14,507 bases of DNA. Source: Bacillota bacterium. GTDB taxonomy: Bacteria; Bacillota; Clostridia; Oscillospirales; Acutalibacteraceae. The stretch spans positions 1-14,507 of the forward strand of contig JAEWWM010000028.1 in NCBI GenBank assembly GCA_023458915.1, in the 5' to 3' direction. Under the pieces are notes generated by a model. That model saw only the letters and a list, made by a program, of their open reading frames with translations, made no database searches and was not told the origin of the DNA. Of this stretch, positions 1 to 7,138 are shown one piece after another. The stretch's first letter is position 1, and each line of letters begins with the position of its first letter. Both the position numbers and the translations under genes were made by a program.

Positions 1-320
1 TTAAAAGCCAACAATTACTCCGCGAATATAGATTTTCTGTGAAAATTCCGCCAAGTGTATTAGATGAAAATTTAATAGATTTTGAGAGCAAAAATTTCAT
101 CGTAACTCAAGGTGCGCTTGACTGCGCGTTTCTAGAAAACGATGAATATATAATAGTCGATTATAAAACAGATAAAACTAACAACGTCAGAGAACTTTTT
201 GATAAATATTCAAAACAATTGGAAATATACAAATATGCCCTCGAACAAACCAAGGGCACTCCCGTAAAAGAGCTTATAATTTATTCATTTTATCTTAATG
301 ATTTTTTTCAATCATTATAA
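1..320 (+). CDS. addA: ATP-dependent helicase/nuclease subunit A, C-terminal end (partial)
   Basis: This is the 3' end of a gene that begins before the window; its frame (codons from base 3) is open to the left edge, so the GTG at 39 is internal. About 105 residues are visible. They carry the RecB-family PD-(D/E)xK nuclease signature: a GALDCAF strand supplying the first acidic residue, then IIVDYKTDK with the D-x-K core, then a KQLEIYKYAL helix (Q and Y of the QxxxY motif). This arrangement close to the C terminus is typical of AddA, which with AddB resects double-strand breaks for homologous repair in the cytoplasm of Firmicutes. The stop codon lies 13 bases inside the 3' end of the opposing gene, so no separate terminator fits between them. 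The AddA assignment over another RecB-like nuclease rests on motif order and distance to the C terminus. Confidence 0.85.
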   Translation, partial: KSQQLLREYRFSVKIPPSVLDENLIDFESKNFIVTQGALDCAFLENDEYIIVDYKTDKTNNVRELFDKYSKQLEIYKYALEQTKGTPVKELIIYSFYLNDFFQSL

Positions 321-1318
321 TCATTAAAAACATTAGAAACTATAGTTGCTTTATTTTTTCGCACCATTTCGTTTAACTTATTGGTCTGATTATTTAAAAC
401 TTTCTCTAAATTTTCAAAGTATTTTTTATTAATTTTCTCCCTTTTAATAATTTTATGATAAAAATAGCTGTCTGATGCCCAAAAGGAACTTACACAATCT
501 GGGCTAAAACTTCTTTCGCTCCAGAGATCACTAAAGATGTTCGCATGAACAGCTTCCCTAACAGCCTTGATAACATCATTAGCAACACTACTTCTCATAG
601 CTTTAGTAACATTATCAAGAGCATTTTTCCTGTTTTCTTTGATGACATCGGCTTTATTCATCAAGACGGCATAACTTCCGTCATCATCAATATCGTAATT
701 TTTATAGCAAATAATAACTGCTTCTCTTATACGATCTAACTCATCATATTGAAGATTACTATCATCGACAAATTTTGAAGTAAATTTTGTAATTTCAAAG
801 ATATTACAATAATTGTGGTATGCACATAAAAAAGCATGCCATTTTAGGTTTGTCAGAACTAATATCCGTTTTTCTACTTCTTTTATACATAACACCCTTT
901 TATATTTCTCGCTCTCTAACGTCCAATCACTAGGCAGCCAGGTTAACAATTTTTTTATTGACTGTTCCTCCGATATTGCCTCAATGTTAGCACGCTTAAC
1001 TTTATTATCCAAAGCACACACTGCAACACATATTCCCCCTGCTGCAACAAAAGCAACAGGAAGACCAACAAATGTTCCTAGGATAGGACCCAAAATTACT
1101 GCTAGTTTACGCTTTAAAGGCCAATTTTTAAAATCTTTTAAAGAATATTTAACTGCACCGGTTTGCGGATTTTTTGTTGCTGAGGTTGGAGTCGCAGCCT
1201 TTACACTTTCATGCAAATTTTTTGCAGGTGCCGCTGGCATCGCTGCACTTGCACCTATTTGAGCCGCATTTAAACAAATCAGCACTAATGCTATTAACTT
1301 GTTTTTTAATTTACTCAT
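308..1318 (-). CDS. Secreted/membrane protein of unknown function, downstream tandem paralog
   Basis: I do not recognise this 336-residue protein. It starts with a classical signal peptide: MSKLKNK, a hydrophobic core, then QIGASA as a likely signal peptidase site near residue 25. A second hydrophobic stretch at residues 72-103 is long enough to anchor it in the membrane. The remainder is predicted helical, with a LPSDW block near 128-132 and a conserved helix ending in LKW at 160. It is clearly a paralog of the gene just upstream: same signal peptide, same LPxDW...KY...KEVEK pattern, same MRSSV / IRSSV block. The ATG overlaps the upstream stop as ATGA and its AGGAG site lies inside the upstream gene, so the two are translationally coupled. 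The C terminus overlaps addA by 13 bases tail to tail. A surface or host-interaction role is possible but unproven. Confidence 0.85.
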   Translation of the reverse strand: MSKLKNKLIALVLICLNAAQIGASAAMPAAPAKNLHESVKAATPTSATKNPQTGAVKYSLKDFKNWPLKRKLAVILGPILGTFVGLPVAFVAAGGICVAVCALDNKVKRANIEAISEEQSIKKLLTWLPSDWTLESEKYKRVLCIKEVEKRILVLTNLKWHAFLCAYHNYCNIFEITKFTSKFVDDSNLQYDELDRIREAVIICYKNYDIDDDGSYAVLMNKADVIKENRKNALDNVTKAMRSSVANDVIKAVREAVHANIFSDLWSERSFSPDCVSSFWASDSYFYHKIIKREKINKKYFENLEKVLNNQTNKLNEMVRKNKATIVSNVFNDYND

Positions 1319-2244
1319 TTTATCTCCTCTTTTTTATTTAGGCAGATTTTTTTTAATATGTGTCTTACTAAAATTTTCAGCTTTATTCCCGCCACTTTAT
1401 TTAGTATCGCAGTATGTTCATCTAAAACTTTTGCTTCATTTCTAAAATGACTCTTATCTTCAGTAAAATCCCACATATCAGGTTCCTCAAAGACAAATAA
1501 ATTGTTAGTATGATGAGTATCCATAGCGGCCTTCGCAGCTGCACACACGCTAGATCTAATGCTGTTATTTATAACAGCATTAGCAGCGGCTTTCTTGGCA
1601 TTATCATCAAATGTATCTTTAGTGTCCGAATGAGTAACGATAACAGCATTTTTAATGGCCTCAACAAGGTCATTTTGAATAAAGTTATTAGCTGCACCAA
1701 AATCAACATCAGTAGTATGATGAATATAATTACTAGATGGCGTAACGGCGCAATTAAAACGATTAGGGAATATACCTCCACCAAAATCTTTTACTAAATA
1801 TGTAAGTTGGTGCTCTCCCTCTTTAAAGATAAGGCTATGAACCGCAATTGCAATGAAATGACCGCCATGTTCCTTAATTAGTTTCGGTATAAAATTCTCA
1901 TTTATTGTAAGAGCAGCAGCGGCAAAAATGGTAATGTTAAAAATCAGCCATTTTTTCTGCATAAGCTCTGATAATTGTTCTTCTATTTCTTTTACGTGTG
2001 AATTTTCTCTGTATTTACTACTAAATAATTTCCAATCATCTGGAAGTTGATTTAATATTTCAGCTACTTCTTTTGATGCTGAACACAATTCCTTTTCAAC
2101 TCCTATACTGCTACTGGTGCTGCTAAGAGTAGTGCCACTATTAGTGGAGCTGCCATTGCTGCCCCACATAGCTGATGCTCCTATTTGAACCGCAGTTAAA
2201 AAGCTCAGTGACAATGCTATTACCTTATTCTTTAATTTACTCAT
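1315..2244 (-). CDS. Secreted protein of unknown function, upstream tandem paralog
   Basis: This 309-residue protein is first in a two-gene operon. It has a signal peptide (MSKLKNK, hydrophobic core, QIGASA) almost identical to that of the following gene. A Ser/Thr/Gly-rich linker covers about residues 28-47. The helical body opens with LPDDW (67-71) and KEIEEQLSELMQKKW (85-99), matching the same place in the paralog. A hydrophobic segment (residues 100-114) may insert in the membrane or be a buried helix; the paralog has its hydrophobic segment before the conserved block rather than after it. An Ala-rich helix (AKKAAANAVINNSIRSSV) lies at about residues 210-230. The start is an ATG with AGAAGGA four to five bases upstream. 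A promoter lies directly upstream at 2294-2322. No catalytic motif was seen, and function is unknown. Confidence 0.85.
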   Translation of the reverse strand: MSKLKNKVIALSLSFLTAVQIGASAMWGSNGSSTNSGTTLSSTSSSIGVEKELCSASKEVAEILNQLPDDWKLFSSKYRENSHVKEIEEQLSELMQKKWLIFNITIFAAAALTINENFIPKLIKEHGGHFIAIAVHSLIFKEGEHQLTYLVKDFGGGIFPNRFNCAVTPSSNYIHHTTDVDFGAANNFIQNDLVEAIKNAVIVTHSDTKDTFDDNAKKAAANAVINNSIRSSVCAAAKAAMDTHHTNNLFVFEEPDMWDFTEDKSHFRNEAKVLDEHTAILNKVAGIKLKILVRHILKKICLNKKEEIK

Positions 2245-2293
2245 AAATCCTTCTAGTTTCCTTTTGATTATTTTTTAATTGTTTGTTAATTTC

Positions 2294-2322
2294 ATTATAT
2301 TATAAAATTCATCAAAAGTCCA
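2294..2322 (-). promoter_or_regulatory. Predicted sigma-A promoter of the secreted paralog operon
   Basis: On the minus strand TGGACT (-35, four of six consensus bases) is followed by 17 bases and TATAAT (-10). The -10 lies about 50 bases before the start codon at 2244. The site sits just beyond the aspartate kinase stop codon, so the secreted pair can be transcribed independently of it. No convincing terminator separates the two. Confidence 0.55.
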
Positions 2323-2328
2323 GATTTT

Positions 2329-3552
2329 TCACAATAAATTATCTTCTTCAAAAAGCTTGCTATGAATACTATTTAAAGCTGTATGCATGTTATTAGAGGA
2401 TATCAAAACCGAAGCGCGGGCATTATCGCACGCTATCATTTCGATTTCTATATTGGTTTCAAAAAGAGTTTCAAACATAATTGAAGCTATATTTATATTA
2501 ATGTTTTCAGATAAGTTTATAATTGATATTTTTGATTTATTTTTATCATAAAATATTTGAGTGTTTTCATCGTCTGAAAGATATTTTTCAATAATAACGA
2601 CAGCTTCATTTAATTTATTTTCCGGAACTGTAAAGATTACATTTTCGAGTGGCATTTGACCGATTGGCGCAAGGCTATTATCACATTTAATGTTTTTTGA
2701 TTTAATTTCAGGGAATATTTTATCGACAAAGATTTTTTTGTTTTTTGCGTTTGTGACAGTTATTTTTACTATGTTATTTTCGGCAGCAATTCCGCTAATG
2801 ATATTACCTTTTTTTTCGGGAATATTTTTTACAATTGTCCCCGACTCGCTATCTAGCATACTGGAAAGAACTTCAATTTCTACGCTATATTTTTTAGCAG
2901 TATCAATCGACCTATCGTTTAGCACCTGCGCGCCGTGGTAAGAAAGTTCAAACATTTCATCGTACGATATGCTGCTAAGTTTTTTTGCCGCGAGTACTAT
3001 TCTTGGGTCTGCGGTATAAACTCCATCAACATCTGTATATATTTTGCAAACATCCGCGTTCATCGCCGCCGCAATTGCTACTGCACTGGTATCTGACCCA
3101 CCCCTGCCAAGTGTTGTGATGTCACCGTTTTCGTTAATCCCTTGAAACCCAGCTATTACAACAATATTTTTTTTACTGAGTTCAGCTTTAATTCTATCGG
3201 TGGATATATTAATTATTTTGGCATCATTGTAATTTGAATTGGTTTTAATTCCGGCCTGCCAACCTGTAAGGGACACCACCGGAAACCCCATTTTTTCTAT
3301 CGCCATGGCAAGTAGCGAAATTGACATCTGCTCACCAGCCGAGAGCAAAATATCCATTTCCCTTTTAGAGGGATTTTTATTTATTTCACTTGCCATTTCA
3401 AGCAATTTGTCAGTCGTATCGCCTTGCGCGGAAACCACCACTATTATGTCGTTCCCTTTGGAGTATAAATTCGTTATTTTTTTTGCAACATTAAAAAGAT
3501 GATGAGCGTCAGCCACAGAGCTTCCACCAAATTTTTGAACTATAAGGCTCAT
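2329..3552 (-). CDS. lysC: Aspartate kinase (aspartokinase)
   Basis: The enzyme phosphorylates L-aspartate with ATP, the first step toward lysine/diaminopimelate, threonine and methionine, so it also feeds peptidoglycan and spore dipicolinate synthesis. The 407-residue length is normal for a monofunctional aspartokinase. The kinase domain (1-240) has KFGGSSV (7-13), VVVSAQGDTTDKL (38-50), GEQMSISLLA (73-82), GRGGSDTSAVA (149-159) and TDVDGVYTADPR (173-184). Two ACT domains follow (about 255-400). They are unusual: the Gly/Pro-rich effector-site motifs I know from LysC relatives (VGxGM...PGVA and STSEIKIS) read IINLSENININIA and ACDNARAS here, so feedback inhibition may be altered. The start is an ATG with AGGGAG nine bases upstream. 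A structured leader precedes it (3556-3650). It lies downstream of the penicillin-binding protein gene, 171 bases away. Confidence 0.96.
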   Translation of the reverse strand: MSLIVQKFGGSSVADAHHLFNVAKKITNLYSKGNDIIVVVSAQGDTTDKLLEMASEINKNPSKREMDILLSAGEQMSISLLAMAIEKMGFPVVSLTGWQAGIKTNSNYNDAKIINISTDRIKAELSKKNIVVIAGFQGINENGDITTLGRGGSDTSAVAIAAAMNADVCKIYTDVDGVYTADPRIVLAAKKLSSISYDEMFELSYHGAQVLNDRSIDTAKKYSVEIEVLSSMLDSESGTIVKNIPEKKGNIISGIAAENNIVKITVTNAKNKKIFVDKIFPEIKSKNIKCDNSLAPIGQMPLENVIFTVPENKLNEAVVIIEKYLSDDENTQIFYDKNKSKISIINLSENININIASIMFETLFETNIEIEMIACDNARASVLISSNNMHTALNSIHSKLFEEDNLL

Positions 3553-3555
3553 TAA

Positions 3556-3650
3556 AAACAGCTCCCTAAAAGGAAAAAATGTGAGGGGAAGTGTTTACTT
3601 TGTAGTAATACTGAGGGAACCAGAATAATTACTTTATGAAGCACTCCCAA
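3556..3650 (-). promoter_or_regulatory. Candidate structured leader RNA upstream of aspartate kinase
   Basis: On the minus strand GGGAGTG (3648-3642) can pair with CACTTCCC (3593-3586) to close an imperfect hairpin. An inner stem, AGTAAT with ATTACT, is capped by CTG-GTTCCCT-CAG. The same CTTCCC strand can instead pair with the Shine-Dalgarno AGGGAG (3567-3562), so closing the long hairpin would leave the ribosome site free. The apical loop TTCCCT is also complementary to that site. The lysine-riboswitch core (AGAGGTGC and its partners) and T-box signature are absent. This is a by-eye fold only. Confidence 0.35.
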
Positions 3651-3723
3651 AACGGAATCAAATATATTATTATTTCAATTTATGCTGCAAAGTTTTGCCG
3701 TGATATAACTTGATTTTTAAATA

Positions 3724-5997
3724 TTATTCTGCCGAAGTTTCGTTGGTATAAGCTTCTGCTTCGCCTTCCGGAGGAAGGCTTTCAATAACACTACTTTCCC
3801 CACTAGCAGTTTCCGGAGGTGTTTCTTCAGTTTTCGCGCTTTCCGGAGCACCAGAAGGGTGCGAAGTGCAGCTTTCGGGCATATTGCCACTTATATAGTA
3901 TCCGGTTGCAACATCTTTACAGGTATTGCTTGCGATTTTTCCCGTTGTTTTGCAGTACTGTGCGCTCACCACATTTTTGTCATACGTGAAATCTTTGTTA
4001 GTTTTATTTTCAAGGTATTTTGTCATAATGTGCTTCCATACCCTAATTGCTGTAGTTGTTTCGCGAATACGTTTTGGATTATCGTAACCTGTCCATATTC
4101 CCGCAACAGCGTACGGACTAAGCCCCATGAACCAGCTATCATAGTCATCTGTTGTTGTACCGGTTTTGCCAACAATATTCCAGCCGGGTATATTTGCCGA
4201 CCTTCCCGTTCCTTCGGGTCCTATTACTACATTTCTAAGCAGCCTGTTCATAATAGTAGCCGTTGAAGATGCCACTGCTTGAACTGGAGCAGCGTCGCGG
4301 TTATCGAGAATTACTTTATCGCTTCTGTCTGTAACGTAAAAATATGTGTGCGGTTTGTTATATTTTCCGCCATTGCCAAAAATTTGGAATGCTGCAATCA
4401 TTTCCCGCAGTGTAACACCAAAATGCGTGCCGCCTCCTGCAAGCGCCGAAAGCGAAGCCGCGTCACTGCTATCGAGGCTTGTGAATCCAAGCTTTTTAGT
4501 TAAAAATTCATAGCTTTTAAAAGGAGTTAAAAATTTTACTATCTGCGCGGGGGGAGCGTTCGCGGATTTTTCAATTGCCCACTGAAGAGTCACAGGCCCT
4601 TTGTAACTTTTGTACCAATTTTTAGGCCAATTTTTAATAACGTTGTTCCCATCGCTGTCAATTTGAAGCGGTTCATCCATGATTATTGATGAATAATTAT
4701 ATATCCCAAGATCGATAGCCGGCGTGTAAGCAGCGAGTGGCTTTATTGTTGAGCCGGGCTGACGCCTTGCGGCATTTGCGCGATCATAAATTAAATTCGC
4801 TGTTTTTTCTTTTCGTGAGCCAATAGTTGCGAGTATTCTTCCATTAAAATCCATCATCATGTAGCCAAGCTCTAAGTTCGGGTCTTTAGCCATAATATTC
4901 GGGTCTTTAAGCGCATTTTCGGCAATTGACTGAGCTTTAGCATCCATTGCAGAGTATATTTTAAGCCCCTGGGTATAAATCATGTCCTCCGCAGCTGATT
5001 TACCAATGCGATATTTGTCACATAAGTCCGTTACCACATCTTTAATAAGTGATTCAACATACCAGTTACGCACAGACGCTGAACTATTTTTTTTATATTT
5101 TTCTGAGTTTTCACTAAATTTTATATCAGATGATTCCGAAACCGCAGAGTCATATTCACCATGAGAAATCTTGTTTTGGTCAAGCATTTCTTTAAGGACG
5201 ATTTCGCGCCGCGATTTATTGTTATCGGGGTGATGAACGGGATTATATGCTGCCGGATTTTGGGTTATTGCCGCAATTGCAGCGCATTCAGCGAGTGAAC
5301 ATTCCTGAATGTTTTTATTAAAATATAAGTTTGCAGCCGCCTGAACTCCTCTAGTACCGCTGCCGAAATTCACAACATTTAAGTAAGATTCAAGAATTTC
5401 GTCTTTTGAATATCTTTCTTCAAGCTCTATAGCTCTGAATATCTCACGCAATTTTCTTGTAAGACTTACTTTGTTATCTTCTGTAATATTTTTTACAAGC
5501 TGCTGAGTTAAAGTGGAACCACCATAGCCGTATGTTCCTTTTAAAAGATTAAACATCGCACCTGAAGTTCTCATCCAGTCGACTCCGTGATGCTCATAAA
5601 ATCTTTTGTCTTCTATAGCTATTATAGCGTTTTTCATGTTTGCGGGTATATCTTGAAAATTTATCCATACTCTATTTTCGGTATTGTATACTTTTTGATA
5701 TTCCTGAGGATTGCCGTTTTCGTCATTAATGTAAACAAAACTTGTAAGCGGCATTTTTGAAGCATTTATGTTAAGGGCAATATCATTTTCTAAAATTTTG
5801 GATTTATATACCCAAAGCGATATAAATATTAAAGTCCCTGTAATCACAAAGACCGTTACTAAACTAAAGAGAAGCCGCCATATAATTTTGAGCGATGATG
5901 TCGCTATTCTTAAATTTTTATTTTTGCGTTTTTTACTAAAAGGCATTTTTGCACCACTAGAGGCACTGCTATATTGACTAATGTTAGTTTTGCGCAT
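3724..5997 (-). CDS. Class A penicillin-binding protein (transglycosylase/transpeptidase)
   Basis: This bifunctional enzyme polymerises lipid II into glycan strands and cross-links stem peptides outside the membrane. At 757 residues it has the usual PBP1A length and order. There is a short basic cytoplasmic tail and one membrane segment (about 40-64). The GT51 domain has IAIEDKRFYEHHGVDW (catalytic Glu 129), GGSTLTQQLVKN (159-170) and RKLREIFRAIELE (181-193). The transpeptidase has the catalytic SxxK at Ser416-Lys419 (PGSTIKP), SAN at 478-480 and KTGTT at 611-615, so all active-site motifs are intact. The C terminus has a Cys-containing segment (YCKTTGKIASNTC) and a Pro/Glu/Thr-rich tail. The ATG start has AAGAGG about eight bases upstream. 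It has its own promoter and lies after a terminator, so it starts a transcription unit that may read on into lysC. Confidence 0.96.
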   Translation of the reverse strand: MRKTNISQYSSASSGAKMPFSKKRKNKNLRIATSSLKIIWRLLFSLVTVFVITGTLIFISLWVYKSKILENDIALNINASKMPLTSFVYINDENGNPQEYQKVYNTENRVWINFQDIPANMKNAIIAIEDKRFYEHHGVDWMRTSGAMFNLLKGTYGYGGSTLTQQLVKNITEDNKVSLTRKLREIFRAIELEERYSKDEILESYLNVVNFGSGTRGVQAAANLYFNKNIQECSLAECAAIAAITQNPAAYNPVHHPDNNKSRREIVLKEMLDQNKISHGEYDSAVSESSDIKFSENSEKYKKNSSASVRNWYVESLIKDVVTDLCDKYRIGKSAAEDMIYTQGLKIYSAMDAKAQSIAENALKDPNIMAKDPNLELGYMMMDFNGRILATIGSRKEKTANLIYDRANAARRQPGSTIKPLAAYTPAIDLGIYNYSSIIMDEPLQIDSDGNNVIKNWPKNWYKSYKGPVTLQWAIEKSANAPPAQIVKFLTPFKSYEFLTKKLGFTSLDSSDAASLSALAGGGTHFGVTLREMIAAFQIFGNGGKYNKPHTYFYVTDRSDKVILDNRDAAPVQAVASSTATIMNRLLRNVVIGPEGTGRSANIPGWNIVGKTGTTTDDYDSWFMGLSPYAVAGIWTGYDNPKRIRETTTAIRVWKHIMTKYLENKTNKDFTYDKNVVSAQYCKTTGKIASNTCKDVATGYYISGNMPESCTSHPSGAPESAKTEETPPETASGESSVIESLPPEGEAEAYTNETSAE

Positions 5998-6042
5998 TTT
6001 AAACCTCTTGTCTTAGGAATTCGCTTTTAAACTTTTAATAAA

Positions 6043-6072
6043 AGAATAGCACAAAAATCACAAGTTAGTCAA
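6043..6072 (-). promoter_or_regulatory. Predicted sigma-A promoter of the penicillin-binding protein gene
   Basis: On the minus strand TTGACT (-35) is followed by 18 bases and TATTCT (-10). The -10 is preceded by TG one base upstream, an extended -10 element. It lies about 45 bases before the ATG at 5997 and directly after the terminator of the upstream gene. Confidence 0.6.
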
Positions 6073-6079
6073 ATTGGAC

Positions 6080-6101
6080 AAAACAAAAAGGAGCGCTCTC
6101 C
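6080..6101 (-). terminator. Short intrinsic terminator after the LRR-like gene
   Basis: On the minus strand GGAGAGCGCTCC (stem GGAG/CTCC, loop AGCG) is followed at once by TTTTTGTTTTG. The stem is short but GC-rich for this genome and the U-tract is adjacent. It lies about 30 bases after the stop of the upstream gene and just before the promoter of the penicillin-binding protein gene. Confidence 0.55.
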
Positions 6102-6131
6102 ATGTGAACTACTACTTTGTTAAAATTGCAT

Positions 6132-6956
6132 TCATTGAATTGAGCAGTCTCTCTCACTTTTTTTATGTTCCTGTGAAAATTTTACTTGTTGTGCTAATTT
6201 TTTTTTAAATGCTATATCCGTATCTTCTAGTTCATGTGCCTGTTTAAGTATTTCCTTGCCGTTACCCTTAACTTCTTCTAAGAAAAGCGGATACGGTGCA
6301 TAATGTGAACTCCCATTACCGAAAACGCCGCCACCCTTTTCTGGCCCAAACATCGAAGATGCAGTTATTGATTCAGCAGAAAGAGTAGAAGGTAATTCCA
6401 GTAATTCTAATTCATGGCAACATCCCAGTGCCCAAATGTCTATAGATGATATGCTAGTTTGTTTTATGTTAATACGTTTTAAAGTACAGGCATGAAACAA
6501 TTTGCAGGGAAGCGCTTTAAATTGTTCTCCTATAATATTTACCTCTTCTAATTGGCATGCACGATCATACAACGTATCATACAACCTTGGCCCAAACATA
6601 TCTATAACTTTCTTGAACAACTCGCCCCCACCTAGCGATTTAATAGTCAGCATTCCACTATTTTTGCTTCCGCTGTATTCATAAACAACATTTTTGTAAG
6701 TAATTTTTTTAGGAAAAAATCCGTAATATTTTTCAACACCACAATGACCGTCATAACCCAATACTTTCTTCCATTTTTTTTGGGGTATATCAGAAAAAAT
6801 ATCAATTTCTCTTGTATCCGTATCATATTTCGCTACAGCTTTACCGCTATCATCGTGTAAATATTCTTTTTGTGCAAAAGCATTAATCGAAGATAGTGCA
6901 AATACTGAAATCCCCACAGCTAAAAGGCGAAGTGCCAATAAAAATGATTTTTTCAT
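6132..6956 (-). CDS. Secreted protein with leucine-rich-repeat-like (BspA-type) segment
   Basis: This 274-residue protein begins with a signal peptide: MKKS, a hydrophobic core, and ALSSINAFAQ with likely cleavage after AFA near residue 28. The middle part (about 130-190) has spaced strand/turn units such as LEEVNI, LKRINI and LELLELPSTL, which resemble the LRR_5 (BspA-like) repeats of many surface proteins of host-associated bacteria. Only two or three units are visible, so the LRR call is tentative. The C-terminal 50 residues are charged and helical with no anchor or sortase motif, so the protein may be released. The ATG has GGAGG seven bases upstream. It is a single-gene unit with its own terminator. 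A TATAAT box at 7046-7051 is a possible -10 but lacks a clear -35. Confidence 0.75.
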   Translation of the reverse strand: MKKSFLLALRLLAVGISVFALSSINAFAQKEYLHDDSGKAVAKYDTDTREIDIFSDIPQKKWKKVLGYDGHCGVEKYYGFFPKKITYKNVVYEYSGSKNSGMLTIKSLGGGELFKKVIDMFGPRLYDTLYDRACQLEEVNIIGEQFKALPCKLFHACTLKRINIKQTSISSIDIWALGCCHELELLELPSTLSAESITASSMFGPEKGGGVFGNGSSHYAPYPLFLEEVKGNGKEILKQAHELEDTDIAFKKKLAQQVKFSQEHKKSERDCSIQ

Positions 6957-7138
6957 ATTTTATCCTCCATTAATATAATATTTATGAGTTACACTCTTAT
7001 AATTTTTATATCAATGAATTTTTTCATATCACGTCGAATCATGTCATTATATCTAAAAAATTATTAAAAGTAGCGCTTACAATGCTTGTACTATAAAAAT
7101 TTATGCAAATGTATCACCATCTATCCAACAAAATGCAC

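Noticed and set aside
813..1262. Plus-strand 149-codon reading frame inside the secreted paralog
   Set aside because: Antisense shadow: the minus-strand gene has a signal peptide, ribosome site and a paralog next door; the plus frame has none of these.
3553..3723. Lysine riboswitch or T-box before aspartate kinase
   Set aside because: The conserved AGAGGTGC core of the lysine riboswitch and the T-box GGGTGG-type sequence are not present; only a generic hairpin with possible Shine-Dalgarno pairing remains.
3859..4266. Plus-strand 135-codon reading frame within the penicillin-binding protein gene
   Set aside because: It lies opposite the KTG-containing transpeptidase region; the product resembles no protein and has no ribosome site.
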